This document shows positions 51,134-58,481 of a stretch of DNA of 64,000 nucleotides, piece by piece; the first letter of the stretch is position 1; each line of letters starts with the position of its first letter. Origin of the DNA: Roseiarcus sp963842835 (GTDB taxonomy: Bacteria; Pseudomonadota; Alphaproteobacteria; Rhizobiales; Beijerinckiaceae); the NCBI GenBank assembly GCA_963842835.1, contig CAWJIB010000005.1, positions 241,314 through 305,313 on the forward strand, read 5' to 3'. A model generated the notes under the pieces. That model was not told the DNA's origin. It saw nothing but the letters and a program-made list of their open reading frames with translations, and ran no database searches. A program made the position numbers and the translations under genes.

Positions 51134-52762
51134 ATGGCGCGCTATATCTTCATCACGGGCGGCGTGGTTTCCTCGCTTGGCAAGGGTCTGGCTTCGGCGG
51201 CGCTGGGGGCGCTGCTGCAGGCGCGCGGCTATTCCGTGCGCTTGCGCAAGCTCGACCCCTATCTCAACGTCGATCCGGGCACGATGAGCCCGACGCAGCA
51301 CGGCGAGGTGTTCGTCACCGACGACGGCGCCGAGACCGACCTCGATCTCGGCCATTACGAGCGTTTCACCGGCCGCAACGCCAACCGCCACGACAACATC
51401 ACAACCGGGCGCATCTACCAGGAGCTGATCGCCAAGGAGCGGCGCGGCGACTTCCTCGGCGCGACGGTGCAGGTGATCCCGCACGTCACCAATGCGATCA
51501 AGCATTTCATCCTGGAGGGCAACGAGGGATCCGATTTCGTGCTCGTCGAGATCGGCGGCACTGTCGGCGACATCGAGGGCCTGCCGTTCTTCGAGGCGAT
51601 CCGCCAGCTCGGCAACGACCTGCCGCGCGGCCACGTCGTCTATATCCACCTGACGCTGCTCCCCTACATTCCGACCGCGGGCGAATTGAAGACCAAGCCG
51701 ACGCAGCATTCGGTCAAGGAGCTGCGCTCGATCGGCATCCAGCCGGACATCCTGCTCTGCCGCACCGACCGCGAGATTCCGCGCGAAGAGCGGCGCAAGC
51801 TCGGCCTGTTCTGCAACGTGCGCGAGAGCGCCGTGGTCGAGGCGCGCGACGTATCCGCGATCTACGACGTGCCGGCCGCCTATCACGCCGCAGGGCTCGA
51901 TCGCGAGGTGCTCGCCGCATTCGGCATCGAGCCCGCGCCCAAGCCCAACATGCGCCGCTGGGAGGCGGTGACGCGCGCTTACCACAGCCCCGAGGGCGAG
52001 GTGACGATCGCCATCGTCGGCAAATACACCGGCCTCAAGGACGCCTATAAATCACTGATCGAGGCGCTGACCCACGGCGGCATGGCCAACAAAGTGCGGA
52101 TCAAACTGGACTGGATCGAGAGCGAGATTTTCGAAAGCGCCGATCCGGCGCCGCGTCTGGAAGGCGTTCACGGCATTCTCGTGCCCGGCGGTTTCGGTCC
52201 GCGCGGCGCCGAGGGCAAGATCATGGCGGCGCGCTTCGCGCGTCAGCGCAAGGTGCCCTATTTCGGCATCTGCTTCGGCATGCAGATGGCGGTGATCGAG
52301 GCCTGCCGTTCGCTCGCCGGCCTGCCCCACGCCAATTCGACCGAATTCGGACCGACCGACGAGCCGGTCGTCGGCCTGATGACGGAATGGATGCATGGCA
52401 ACGAACTCGAGCGCCGCCAGGCTGCTGGCGACCTCGGCGGCACGATGCGCTTGGGCGCCTATAAGGCCGAACTCAAGCCGGGATCGAAGATCGCCGAGAT
52501 TTACGGCGCGACCGAAATCTCCGAGCGCCACCGCCATCGCTATGAGGTGAACACCGCCTATCGCGAGCGGCTCGAGGACAAGGGCCTGATCTTCGCCGGC
52601 ATGTCTCCCGACGGACTGCTGCCGGAGACGATCGAATTCGCCGACCACCCCTGGTTCATCGGCGTGCAATACCACCCCGAACTGAAATCCCGCCCCTTCG
52701 AGCCGCATCCGCTCTTCGCAAGCTTCATCGCCGCCGCCAAGGCGCAGAGCCGGCTGGTGTAG
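51134..52762 (+). CDS. pyrG: CTP synthase
   Basis: PyrG aminates UTP to CTP with glutamine and ATP. The 542-residue protein has the synthetase domain (Phe-Ile-Thr-Gly-Gly-Val-Val-Ser-Ser-Leu-Gly-Lys-Gly near the start, Val-Asp-Pro-Gly-Thr-Met, Glu-Ile-Gly-Gly-Thr-Val-Gly-Asp-Ile-Glu) and a C-terminal class I glutaminase with the catalytic Cys in Gly-Ile-Cys-Phe-Gly-Met-Gln and His/Glu in Gln-Tyr-His-Pro-Glu. The ATG at 51134 gives the exact family N-terminus. A 211-base spacer separates it from rimO. Confidence 0.98.
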   Translation: MARYIFITGGVVSSLGKGLASAALGALLQARGYSVRLRKLDPYLNVDPGTMSPTQHGEVFVTDDGAETDLDLGHYERFTGRNANRHDNITTGRIYQELIAKERRGDFLGATVQVIPHVTNAIKHFILEGNEGSDFVLVEIGGTVGDIEGLPFFEAIRQLGNDLPRGHVVYIHLTLLPYIPTAGELKTKPTQHSVKELRSIGIQPDILLCRTDREIPREERRKLGLFCNVRESAVVEARDVSAIYDVPAAYHAAGLDREVLAAFGIEPAPKPNMRRWEAVTRAYHSPEGEVTIAIVGKYTGLKDAYKSLIEALTHGGMANKVRIKLDWIESEIFESADPAPRLEGVHGILVPGGFGPRGAEGKIMAARFARQRKVPYFGICFGMQMAVIEACRSLAGLPHANSTEFGPTDEPVVGLMTEWMHGNELERRQAAGDLGGTMRLGAYKAELKPGSKIAEIYGATEISERHRHRYEVNTAYRERLEDKGLIFAGMSPDGLLPETIEFADHPWFIGVQYHPELKSRPFEPHPLFASFIAAAKAQSRLV

Positions 52763-52807
52763 GCGGGCGTTGTCGCTGCGGGTGGGGATTTGATAAAGGG
52801 AAACGTT

Positions 52808-52908
52808 CCCTTCTCCCGGTAAGCGGGAGAAGGTGGCGCGTAGCGCCGGATGAGGGCCTTCGAGCCGACCCCTCACCCCGGCCCTCTCCCGCAAGCGGGA
52901 GAGGGGGC
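52808..52908. repeat. REP element pair between pyrG and tRNA-Ser
   Basis: A unit at 52808-52855 has two hairpins (CTCCCG..CGGGAG and GGCGCG..CGCC, ending GGATGAGGG). It is followed by a shorter inverted unit at 52881-52908 with CTCTCCCGCAAGCGGGAGAG. The same family occurs at 63024-63204. It may serve as the pyrG transcript end. Confidence 0.8.
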
Positions 52909-52911
52909 GAT

Positions 52912-53001
52912 GGAAGGATGGCCGAGTGGTTTAAGGCAGCGGTCTTGAAAACCGCCGTGGGCGCAAGTCCACCGTGAGTTCGAATCTCACTCCTTCCGCC
53001 A
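52912..53001 (+). tRNA. tRNA-Ser (anticodon UGA)
   Basis: The acceptor GGAAGGA pairs with TCCTTCC before discriminator G and an encoded CCA. The anticodon arm GCGGT-CTTGAAA-ACCGC presents TGA. A long variable arm (GTGGGCGCAAGTCCAC) is class II, as for serine, and the T-arm has GTTCGAATC. Total 90 bases including CCA. It reads UCN serine codons. Confidence 0.96.
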
Positions 53002-53860
53002 GTTCTCTCGGCTAGGCGGGACCTATCACCGCATTGTCGCGCCAAATGCGGGCTCGACCGCCGGCGCGAGACGACGAAGCCCGGATCCCAATTCTTTCAA
53101 GACGTTTCTTTGGGGAAAACTCAGGCGACCGGCGGCGACCGCAGACGGGCGCGGTTCCTTGCTCGGCCAGCGCCAGTCCATGGCCGGCTTCGAGACCTTC
53201 TCAGCGCATGCGCCCTGAATTGCGGCCTTGTCCAAGTCTTCAGCGAATGGCTGGCGCTCTGCGCGCCGCGCGTTTACCCCTGGCTGCGCGCGGACCGAAC
53301 CTGACATTTGGCTGACAAGCGCAGTCAGGTTCCCGAACGGTAACCTTTGTTAACCCATTCGCGTCGCCGGCTGGTCGGCGCGAATCGGGAGGTCAATAAC
53401 TTCATGAATCGACTTGGTCTTTGACGGGTTAGCTGCGCTTCTCGACGGCAAAGTCGCTATGCCCCGCATATAGCGGCCTTCGCCGACCCCGATCGTCAAG
53501 CGAGACCTGGCTCGTCACAGGATCGAAGAAATGGAACGGCTCGGCCGCGAGCCGTTCGAGCGGTCGGGTGTCGTTCCGATCGCGATGGTTGAGTTGCGTC
53601 GAAATCCTCCTCTCTGTTTTCCCGGGAGGAGGCGCGGGGATGGAGAATTCGCGAAGGCATGCTTGCCGCGTATGGCCTTCAGTCTGCGAGCCTCATCCTT
53701 TGCCCAACGGGCGCCCTCAAGAACGCCTCCTGGGACCCCCTTCTCCGCCGCCACGCCGCGGAGAAGGGGGGCGTTTGGGCGCGTTCCCGGCCCCTGCGAA
53801 GCCACTCGAGTGCGCGAATGGCGCCAAAGCCAAAATGGAGCTAGGCTAAGTCCGCTACCC
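53002..53860. other. Long intergenic region before the PepSY/two-component operon
   Basis: No convincing gene in about 860 bases; opposing short frames at 53026-53315 have neither ribosome sites nor family resemblance. Two palindromes stand out: 53333-53361 (CGAACGGTAACC ... GTTAACCCATTCG) and 53736-53770 (CCCCCTTCTCCGC, nine bases, GCGGAGAAGGGGG). The first could be a regulator site, the second a REP-like hairpin. The operon promoter must lie here. Confidence 0.5.
53736..53770. repeat. 13-bp perfect inverted repeat
   Basis: Arms CCCCCTTCTCCGC (53736-53748) and GCGGAGAAGGGGG (53758-53770) surround a nine-base loop. It shares the CTTCTCC core with the REP family but lacks its second hairpin. 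There is no T-run on either side, so it is not a standard terminator. It lies 90 bases upstream of the PepSY gene. Confidence 0.7.
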
Positions 53861-54655
53861 ATGACGAACCTGGCCGCGAGAATTCGAACCGAGCGTCCGC
53901 TCCTCAAGGGGCGAAGAGGCGTCGCAATTCTGCTCGGCGTCGCGATGATCGCCAGCGCCTGTCTTGCGCCCGTCGCGGCATCCGCTGGCGACGGCGGCGA
54001 CGGCGGCAATGGCGGCAACGGGCCCGGCGCCGCCAGCGGCCCTGCGGCCGGGCCGGACGTCGGCGCCGCAACAGGGCCCCAAGGCGACGGCAAAGGCGTT
54101 GACAGCCCCGCCAGTGGCGTCGCCTCCTCGTCCGCGGAGCACGCCTCCGACGCGGCGGCCAGCGAAAAGCGCGTCGTCGACGAAACTGGATCCGCCTTCG
54201 TCAATGCCGGACATCCGCTCGCAGCGCGCCCGTCTCGACCGAACGCCGTCGCCCGGAGGGCGAGGGCCGCAGCCGCCTCGCCGCTCGCCGCTCCCCTGCG
54301 CTGGCTGACGCGCAACGCGTCACGCTCCCTTGCGCACGCCGCAAGTGTCGCAAACAGCGCTGGCCGGGCGGCGCTCGGCCCGCCACTGGCTTGGCTGAGC
54401 GCGCGCATCCATGCTGCGACCTCGGATCAGGACAGGGCGCGCGAGGCGGTCAAGAAGGGGCAAATTGCGCCGCTGGCCTCGATCCTGAAGACCGTACAGA
54501 AGTCCGTCCCAGGCGACGTGCTGAAGATCGGGCTGAGTCAGGACGTCGTGGGCGGTTGGAACTATTCGATTACCGTCTTGACCCCGCAGGGCTACTATCG
54601 CGACGTCAACGTCGACGCGGGCAGAAACCAGATAACGCAGATTAAGGGGCATTGA
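53861..54655 (+). CDS. PepSY-domain exported protein
   Basis: The 264-residue protein has a basic N-terminus, a hydrophobic export helix at about residues 20-41, then a Gly/Asp/Ala-rich low-complexity linker of about 150 residues. The C-terminal 75 residues match a PepSY domain (Asp-x-Ala-Arg-Glu-Ala-Val-Lys-Lys-Gly, Pro-Leu-Ala-x-Ile-Leu, then Tyr-Arg-Asp-Val-Asn-Val-Asp-Ala and Gln-Ile-Thr-Gln-Ile). A Cys at the end of the helix could be lipidated, but the lipobox is weak. PepSY proteins often sit next to PhoPQ-like two-component genes and may inhibit proteases or sense envelope stress. The stop overlaps the response-regulator start (TGATG). Confidence 0.85.
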   Translation: MTNLAARIRTERPLLKGRRGVAILLGVAMIASACLAPVAASAGDGGDGGNGGNGPGAASGPAAGPDVGAATGPQGDGKGVDSPASGVASSSAEHASDAAASEKRVVDETGSAFVNAGHPLAARPSRPNAVARRARAAAASPLAAPLRWLTRNASRSLAHAASVANSAGRAALGPPLAWLSARIHAATSDQDRAREAVKKGQIAPLASILKTVQKSVPGDVLKIGLSQDVVGGWNYSITVLTPQGYYRDVNVDAGRNQITQIKGH

Positions 54656-55311
54656 TGCGCGCGCTGGTCGTCGAGGACGAAGCCAAGATCGCCGCCGAAA
54701 TCGCGGCGACGCTTTCGCAAGCCGGCTACGTCGTCGAAACCTCCGGCGACGGCGAAGACGCGTGGCTGCGCGGCGAGACAGAGAACTTCGATGGCATCAT
54801 TCTCGACCTCGGCTTGCCGCGGCTCGACGGACTATCGGTCGTAAGGAACCTGCGCGCCGCGGGGGTTGCAACGCCAATCCTGATCCTGACCGCGCGCGGT
54901 TCCTGGACGGAGCGCGTGGCCGGCATCGACGCCGGCGCTGACGATTATCTGCCAAAACCGTTCCAACCGGAGGAACTGCTCGCCCGCCTCGGCGCGATCA
55001 TCCGCCGCACCGCCGGCCACACCACGCCGATGCTCGAGACCGGCGCCTTGCGCCTCGATACGCGCCGAATGGTGACGACGCTCAACGGGGCGCCGATCGC
55101 GCTGTCGTCGCTCGAATTCCGCGCGCTCCGCTATCTCGTGCACAACAAGGGGCGCCCAGTTTCGCAAGGCGAACTCGGCGAGCACGTCTACGGCGCCGAA
55201 CAGGAGCCGGGCTCGAACGCTCTGGAAGTTCTCGTCGCGCGGCTGAGAAAGAAGATCGGCGCGGAGATCATCGAAACGCAGCGTGGCTATGGCTATCTCG
55301 TCCGCGGCTGA
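54655..55311 (+). CDS. OmpR/PhoP-family response regulator
   Basis: The 218-residue regulator has a receiver domain with the acidic pocket Glu-Asp-Glu at 7-9, phospho-acceptor Asp51 in Ile-Ile-Leu-Asp-Leu-Gly-Leu-Pro, Thr in Ile-Leu-Thr-Ala-Arg-Gly, and Lys in Tyr-Leu-Pro-Lys-Pro-Phe. A winged-helix DNA-binding domain follows from about residue 125 (Leu-Ser-Ser-Leu-Glu-Phe-Arg, Glu-x-Leu-Val-Ala-Arg-Leu-Arg-Lys-Lys-Ile-Gly, Arg-Gly-Tyr-Gly-Tyr). It shares a base with the PepSY stop and overlaps the kinase by 29 bases, so all three are one operon. Confidence 0.95.
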   Translation: MRALVVEDEAKIAAEIAATLSQAGYVVETSGDGEDAWLRGETENFDGIILDLGLPRLDGLSVVRNLRAAGVATPILILTARGSWTERVAGIDAGADDYLPKPFQPEELLARLGAIIRRTAGHTTPMLETGALRLDTRRMVTTLNGAPIALSSLEFRALRYLVHNKGRPVSQGELGEHVYGAEQEPGSNALEVLVARLRKKIGAEIIETQRGYGYLVRG

Positions 55312-56695
55312 GTTGGTTCAAGAGGACGGAGCGCGGCGCCAAGCGCGTCCTATATCTTTGCGCCTGCGCTTGCTCGTCCTCGCGGCGCTGTCGATCGCCG
55401 CGACGCTGACCGTCGCTGGACTTTCCTTCTCGCATATTTTCGAGGACCACGTCGAACGCCTCATGGAGCAGGACCTCGAGACGCGTTGGCGCGAACTCGC
55501 GGGCTCTTTCAGTCTCGACGCCAACGGGCGACCGGCGATTGCACAGGAGTTGACGGACCCTCGTTACCGCCTGCCCGCCAGCGGCGCCTATTGGCGTGTC
55601 GCCGAGGGCGGCGATGTCGCGCTGCGTTCGCGTTCGCTGTGGGACCAGGATTTTGAGCCGACGCAATCCGTGCATTTCTCCCCGACAGGCAAGGCGATCG
55701 AACAGCGCGGGCCCAACGGCTCGACCGTCTATGTCATCGAGCGCGCCGTCAGGCTCGACGGCGAGGGCGCGCCGCGTGTGTTCCATCTCGCTGTGGCGTT
55801 GGACACCGCGCCGCTCGACGCCTTGCGAAAGTCGTTCGTCAACGACGTGGCGTTCGCACTGGGGTTGATCGGCCTCGTGCTGTTCGGCGGCGCCTGGCTG
55901 CAGGCGAGCGTCGGCCTGTGGCCGCTAAGGCGCCTGCGCAGTGAGTTGGCGAAAGTTCATCGCGGCGTCGCGCCGCGTCTTGCCGGTCATTTTCCCGGCG
56001 AAGTCGCGCCGCTGATCAAGGATCTCAATCTGATGATCGAACGCCAGGAAGATCTCGTGCGCAAGGCGCGCGAGCGCGCCGGCGACCTCGCGCACGGGCT
56101 CAAGACGCCGCTGACGATCCTGCGGGGCGAGGCGCGCCGGCTGGAGATTGGCGGCGCCAGCAACTCGGCGGCCTTGTTGAATCAGCAGGTCGATCTGATG
56201 CGCCGTCATGTCGACCGTGAATTGGCGCGCGCGCGCACTATGGGCGCAACCACGGCGGGAGGGACGTTGACCGATGCCCACAAGACGATCGAGCGCCTGA
56301 TCGATCTCGTCGGCCGAATGCCGCGCGCAGATGCGATCGCTTGGGAAAACAACGTCGACGAGGATTTGCGCGTGCGCATGGACCCCGACGATTTCGGCGA
56401 GGTCATGGGCAACCTGCTCGACAACGCGCGCAAATGGGCCGCTTCCCATGTGCGCGTCGGCGCCGAAGTTCACGCCGGCGGCGCTTCGATTGTTGTCGAC
56501 GACGACGGCCCCGGCGCCGCCGACGCCATTCCCCTTCGGCTTCGCCGGCGAGGGGAGCGGGCGAACGCCGAAGGCGAGGGGACGGGTCTCGGCCTCGCCA
56601 TTGTCACCGACGTGTTGACTCAATACGGCTCCGCGTTGACGATCGAGTCATCGCCGCTGGGGGGCTGGCGCGTCAGATTCTTCTCGCCGGCGTGA
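55283..56695 (+). CDS. PhoQ/QseC-like sensor histidine kinase
   Basis: The 470-residue kinase has a first membrane helix at about 25-50, a periplasmic domain of roughly 130 residues, a second helix at about 190-212, and a HAMP-like linker. The dimerisation/H-box has His271 in Ala-His-Gly-Leu-Lys-Thr-Pro-Leu. The ATPase domain has Asn-Leu-Leu-Asp-Asn-Ala-Arg-Lys-Trp, Asp-Asp-Asp-Gly-Pro-Gly and Gly-Thr-Gly-Leu-Gly-Leu-Ala-Ile. The GTG start at 55283, or ATG at 55289, lies inside the regulator gene. The variant box (Gly-Leu-Lys instead of Glu-Leu-Arg) is common in the PhoQ group. Signal unknown. Confidence 0.93.
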   Translation: MAMAISSAAELVQEDGARRQARPISLRLRLLVLAALSIAATLTVAGLSFSHIFEDHVERLMEQDLETRWRELAGSFSLDANGRPAIAQELTDPRYRLPASGAYWRVAEGGDVALRSRSLWDQDFEPTQSVHFSPTGKAIEQRGPNGSTVYVIERAVRLDGEGAPRVFHLAVALDTAPLDALRKSFVNDVAFALGLIGLVLFGGAWLQASVGLWPLRRLRSELAKVHRGVAPRLAGHFPGEVAPLIKDLNLMIERQEDLVRKARERAGDLAHGLKTPLTILRGEARRLEIGGASNSAALLNQQVDLMRRHVDRELARARTMGATTAGGTLTDAHKTIERLIDLVGRMPRADAIAWENNVDEDLRVRMDPDDFGEVMGNLLDNARKWAASHVRVGAEVHAGGASIVVDDDGPGAADAIPLRLRRRGERANAEGEGTGLGLAIVTDVLTQYGSALTIESSPLGGWRVRFFSPA

Positions 56696-56808
56696 CGGAT
56701 TGAACCTCGGCGGCGCGCCTGTGTTGTCCGAGCCGGCTTCGTCACGTTCGCCACGAACGCACAATTCTCGATTGCGAGCGCGAACGGAGCGTCTTCGCTT
56801 TCGCCGCC

Positions 56809-57243
56809 TTACCGAGGCGACTCCGCCCGAAGCAGGGAAGCCATTTTCGCCGCGATCTCCTCGGCGAACGCGCAAGATCTGCGCTGTTCGGCGTCGAGAT
56901 GCACGGCCTTCAGCGTCGTTCTCGCGACGACCTCGCCTCTTTCGTCGTCGCTCATCTCGTGAACGAACTGGACGCTCTTTTCCTTGAAGCCGATCAGGCT
57001 CGTTCGCACGCTGACGACGTCGCCCGCGTGCAGTTCGCGAATATAGGAAATATGCTGATCGACCGCGGCCATGCCGCGTTTCGCGCTTCGCAGGTATCGC
57101 GGGGTCAGGCCAAGGGCGTTGAAGAACTGCCAAGTGGCCTCGTCGAACTTTCCCACGTACCACATGACATTCATGTGGCCGACATGATCGCAGTGCCAGG
57201 GGTAGACCGCGCCGCGATATGTGACGAGCGGTTCGGGCGCGAT
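56809..57243 (-). CDS. 4-hydroxybenzoyl-CoA-type thioesterase without a normal start codon
   Basis: From the ATG at 57174 the product is 121 residues. The open frame above it encodes conserved family sequence: Tyr-Arg-Gly-x-Val-Tyr-Pro-Trp-His-Cys-Asp-His-Val-Gly-His-Met-Asn, whose Asp is catalytic in these hotdog thioesterases. No ATG, GTG or TTG exists in frame upstream. ATC at 57243, two bases after AGGAG, stands where an ATG would give a normal N-terminus. So either the gene has lost its start by one substitution, uses a rare AUC, or is now made as an inactive short form. The rest (Gln-His-Ile-Ser-Tyr, then Leu-Lys-Ala-Val-His-Leu-Asp) is intact. Alone in its unit; divergent from the DUF72 gene. 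Confidence 0.7.
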   Translation of the reverse strand: MAPEPLVTYRGAVYPWHCDHVGHMNVMWYVGKFDEATWQFFNALGLTPRYLRSAKRGMAAVDQHISYIRELHAGDVVSVRTSLIGFKEKSVQFVHEMSDDERGEVVARTTLKAVHLDAEQRRSCAFAEEIAAKMASLLRAESPR

Positions 57244-57515
57244 GTCTCCTCGCGATCGCTGACGTTGCAGGGGTGCGACTGACGACGGCGTCGACGTTCC
57301 CTCGCATTGCGGACCACGCTGTGCGCAACGCCTGCCGTTGTCAATCGGCCAATCGCGACCTGGCCATCACGAACCCGTCGCGTTACATGTGGCTCGGCGT
57401 GGCGCGGCAGGCCGCGCCGGACGTTCCCTTGACGAGCCGCCGGCAATTCGGGCCGCCGCCGTCTCGCTTTCGAGAGCCCATCCGCGAGCGGGCGCATTTT
57501 CGCGCGACGATCATC

Positions 57516-58421
57516 ATGACCAAACCTGGAAAGATTCGCGTCGGCATTTCCGGCTGGAGCTATGCGTCTTGGTGCGGCGTCTTCTATCCCAACGGGCTTC
57601 CTCATAAGCAGGAGCTCGCCTACGCGGCCCGGCGCTTCGCCTCGATCGAGATCAACGGCACGTTCTACCGCCTCCAGCGGCCCGACGCTTTCGCCCGCTG
57701 GCGGAGCGAGACGCCGGATGGATTCGTCTTCGCGATCAAGGGATCGCGCTACATCACCCACAGGTTGAGGCTCAAAGGGGTCGAAACGCCGCTCGCCAAT
57801 TTCTTCGCGTCCGGCCTGCTGCGGCTGGGGCCGAAGTTGGGGCCGGTGCTGTGGCAATTTCCCCCGCAGATGAAATTCGACGCCGAGCGGCTGCAATCCT
57901 TTCTCGCCTTGCTGCCGCGCGACGCCAAAGAGGCGCTGGCGCTGGCGCGACGTCACGACGCGCGGCTCGCCGGCCGCGACTGGCTCGAGAGCGACGTCGA
58001 GCAGCCGATCCGCCACGCGGTGGAGATCCGCAACGAGAGCTTCCGCGACCCCGCCTTCATCGCGTTGCTGCGCCGCCACCGAACGGCGCTGGTCTGTGCG
58101 GATACGGTCGAATGGCCGCTGCTCATGGACCTCACTTCCGATTTCGTCTATTGCCGGCTGCACGGATCGCAACAGCTTTACGTGAGCGGCTATGACGACG
58201 CCGCGCTCGATCGATGGGCTGGTCGCGTGCGCGCCTGGGCGCGCGGCGGCGAGCCTGACGACGCCGAGCGCGTTCTGGGGCCGGCGAAACGGCGCGCGAA
58301 GGGCCGGGACGTTTTCGTTTTTTTCGATAATGACGCCGAGGCCCGGGCGCCCGTGAACGCGGCCGCGCTGGCCGAACGGCTCGGACTCGCCCAGCCATGG
58401 AGCGGCGGCGGCGATCGATGA
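57516..58421 (+). CDS. DUF72 family protein (TIM-barrel-like)
   Basis: The 301-residue protein has the DUF72 pattern: Ile-Arg-Val-Gly-Ile-Ser-Gly-Trp-Ser-Tyr near the start, Phe-Tyr-Pro, Ile-Glu-Ile-Asn-Gly-Thr-Phe-Tyr, Phe-Ala-Ile-Lys-Gly, Leu-Trp-Gln-Phe-Pro-Pro, Ala-Val-Glu-Ile-Arg-Asn-Glu-Ser, Tyr-Cys-Arg-Leu-His-Gly, and Val-Phe-Phe-Asp-Asn-Asp near the end. Molecular function is not established, though the fold and conserved Glu/Asn/His residues suggest an enzyme. The ATG at 57516 is used; the frame is open to 57273 but unconserved there. Confidence 0.92.
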   Translation: MTKPGKIRVGISGWSYASWCGVFYPNGLPHKQELAYAARRFASIEINGTFYRLQRPDAFARWRSETPDGFVFAIKGSRYITHRLRLKGVETPLANFFASGLLRLGPKLGPVLWQFPPQMKFDAERLQSFLALLPRDAKEALALARRHDARLAGRDWLESDVEQPIRHAVEIRNESFRDPAFIALLRRHRTALVCADTVEWPLLMDLTSDFVYCRLHGSQQLYVSGYDDAALDRWAGRVRAWARGGEPDDAERVLGPAKRRAKGRDVFVFFDNDAEARAPVNAAALAERLGLAQPWSGGGDR

Positions 58422-58481
58422 AATTTCGCTGCGGCGCGAGGCGGCCGGCTTGCCGAATTGGCCGGCGCGCGGCGAAGGCCC

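Noticed and set aside
53026..53315. Opposing 93-codon frames
   Set aside because: Mirror-image frames of low-complexity composition without start signals; neither is supported over the other.
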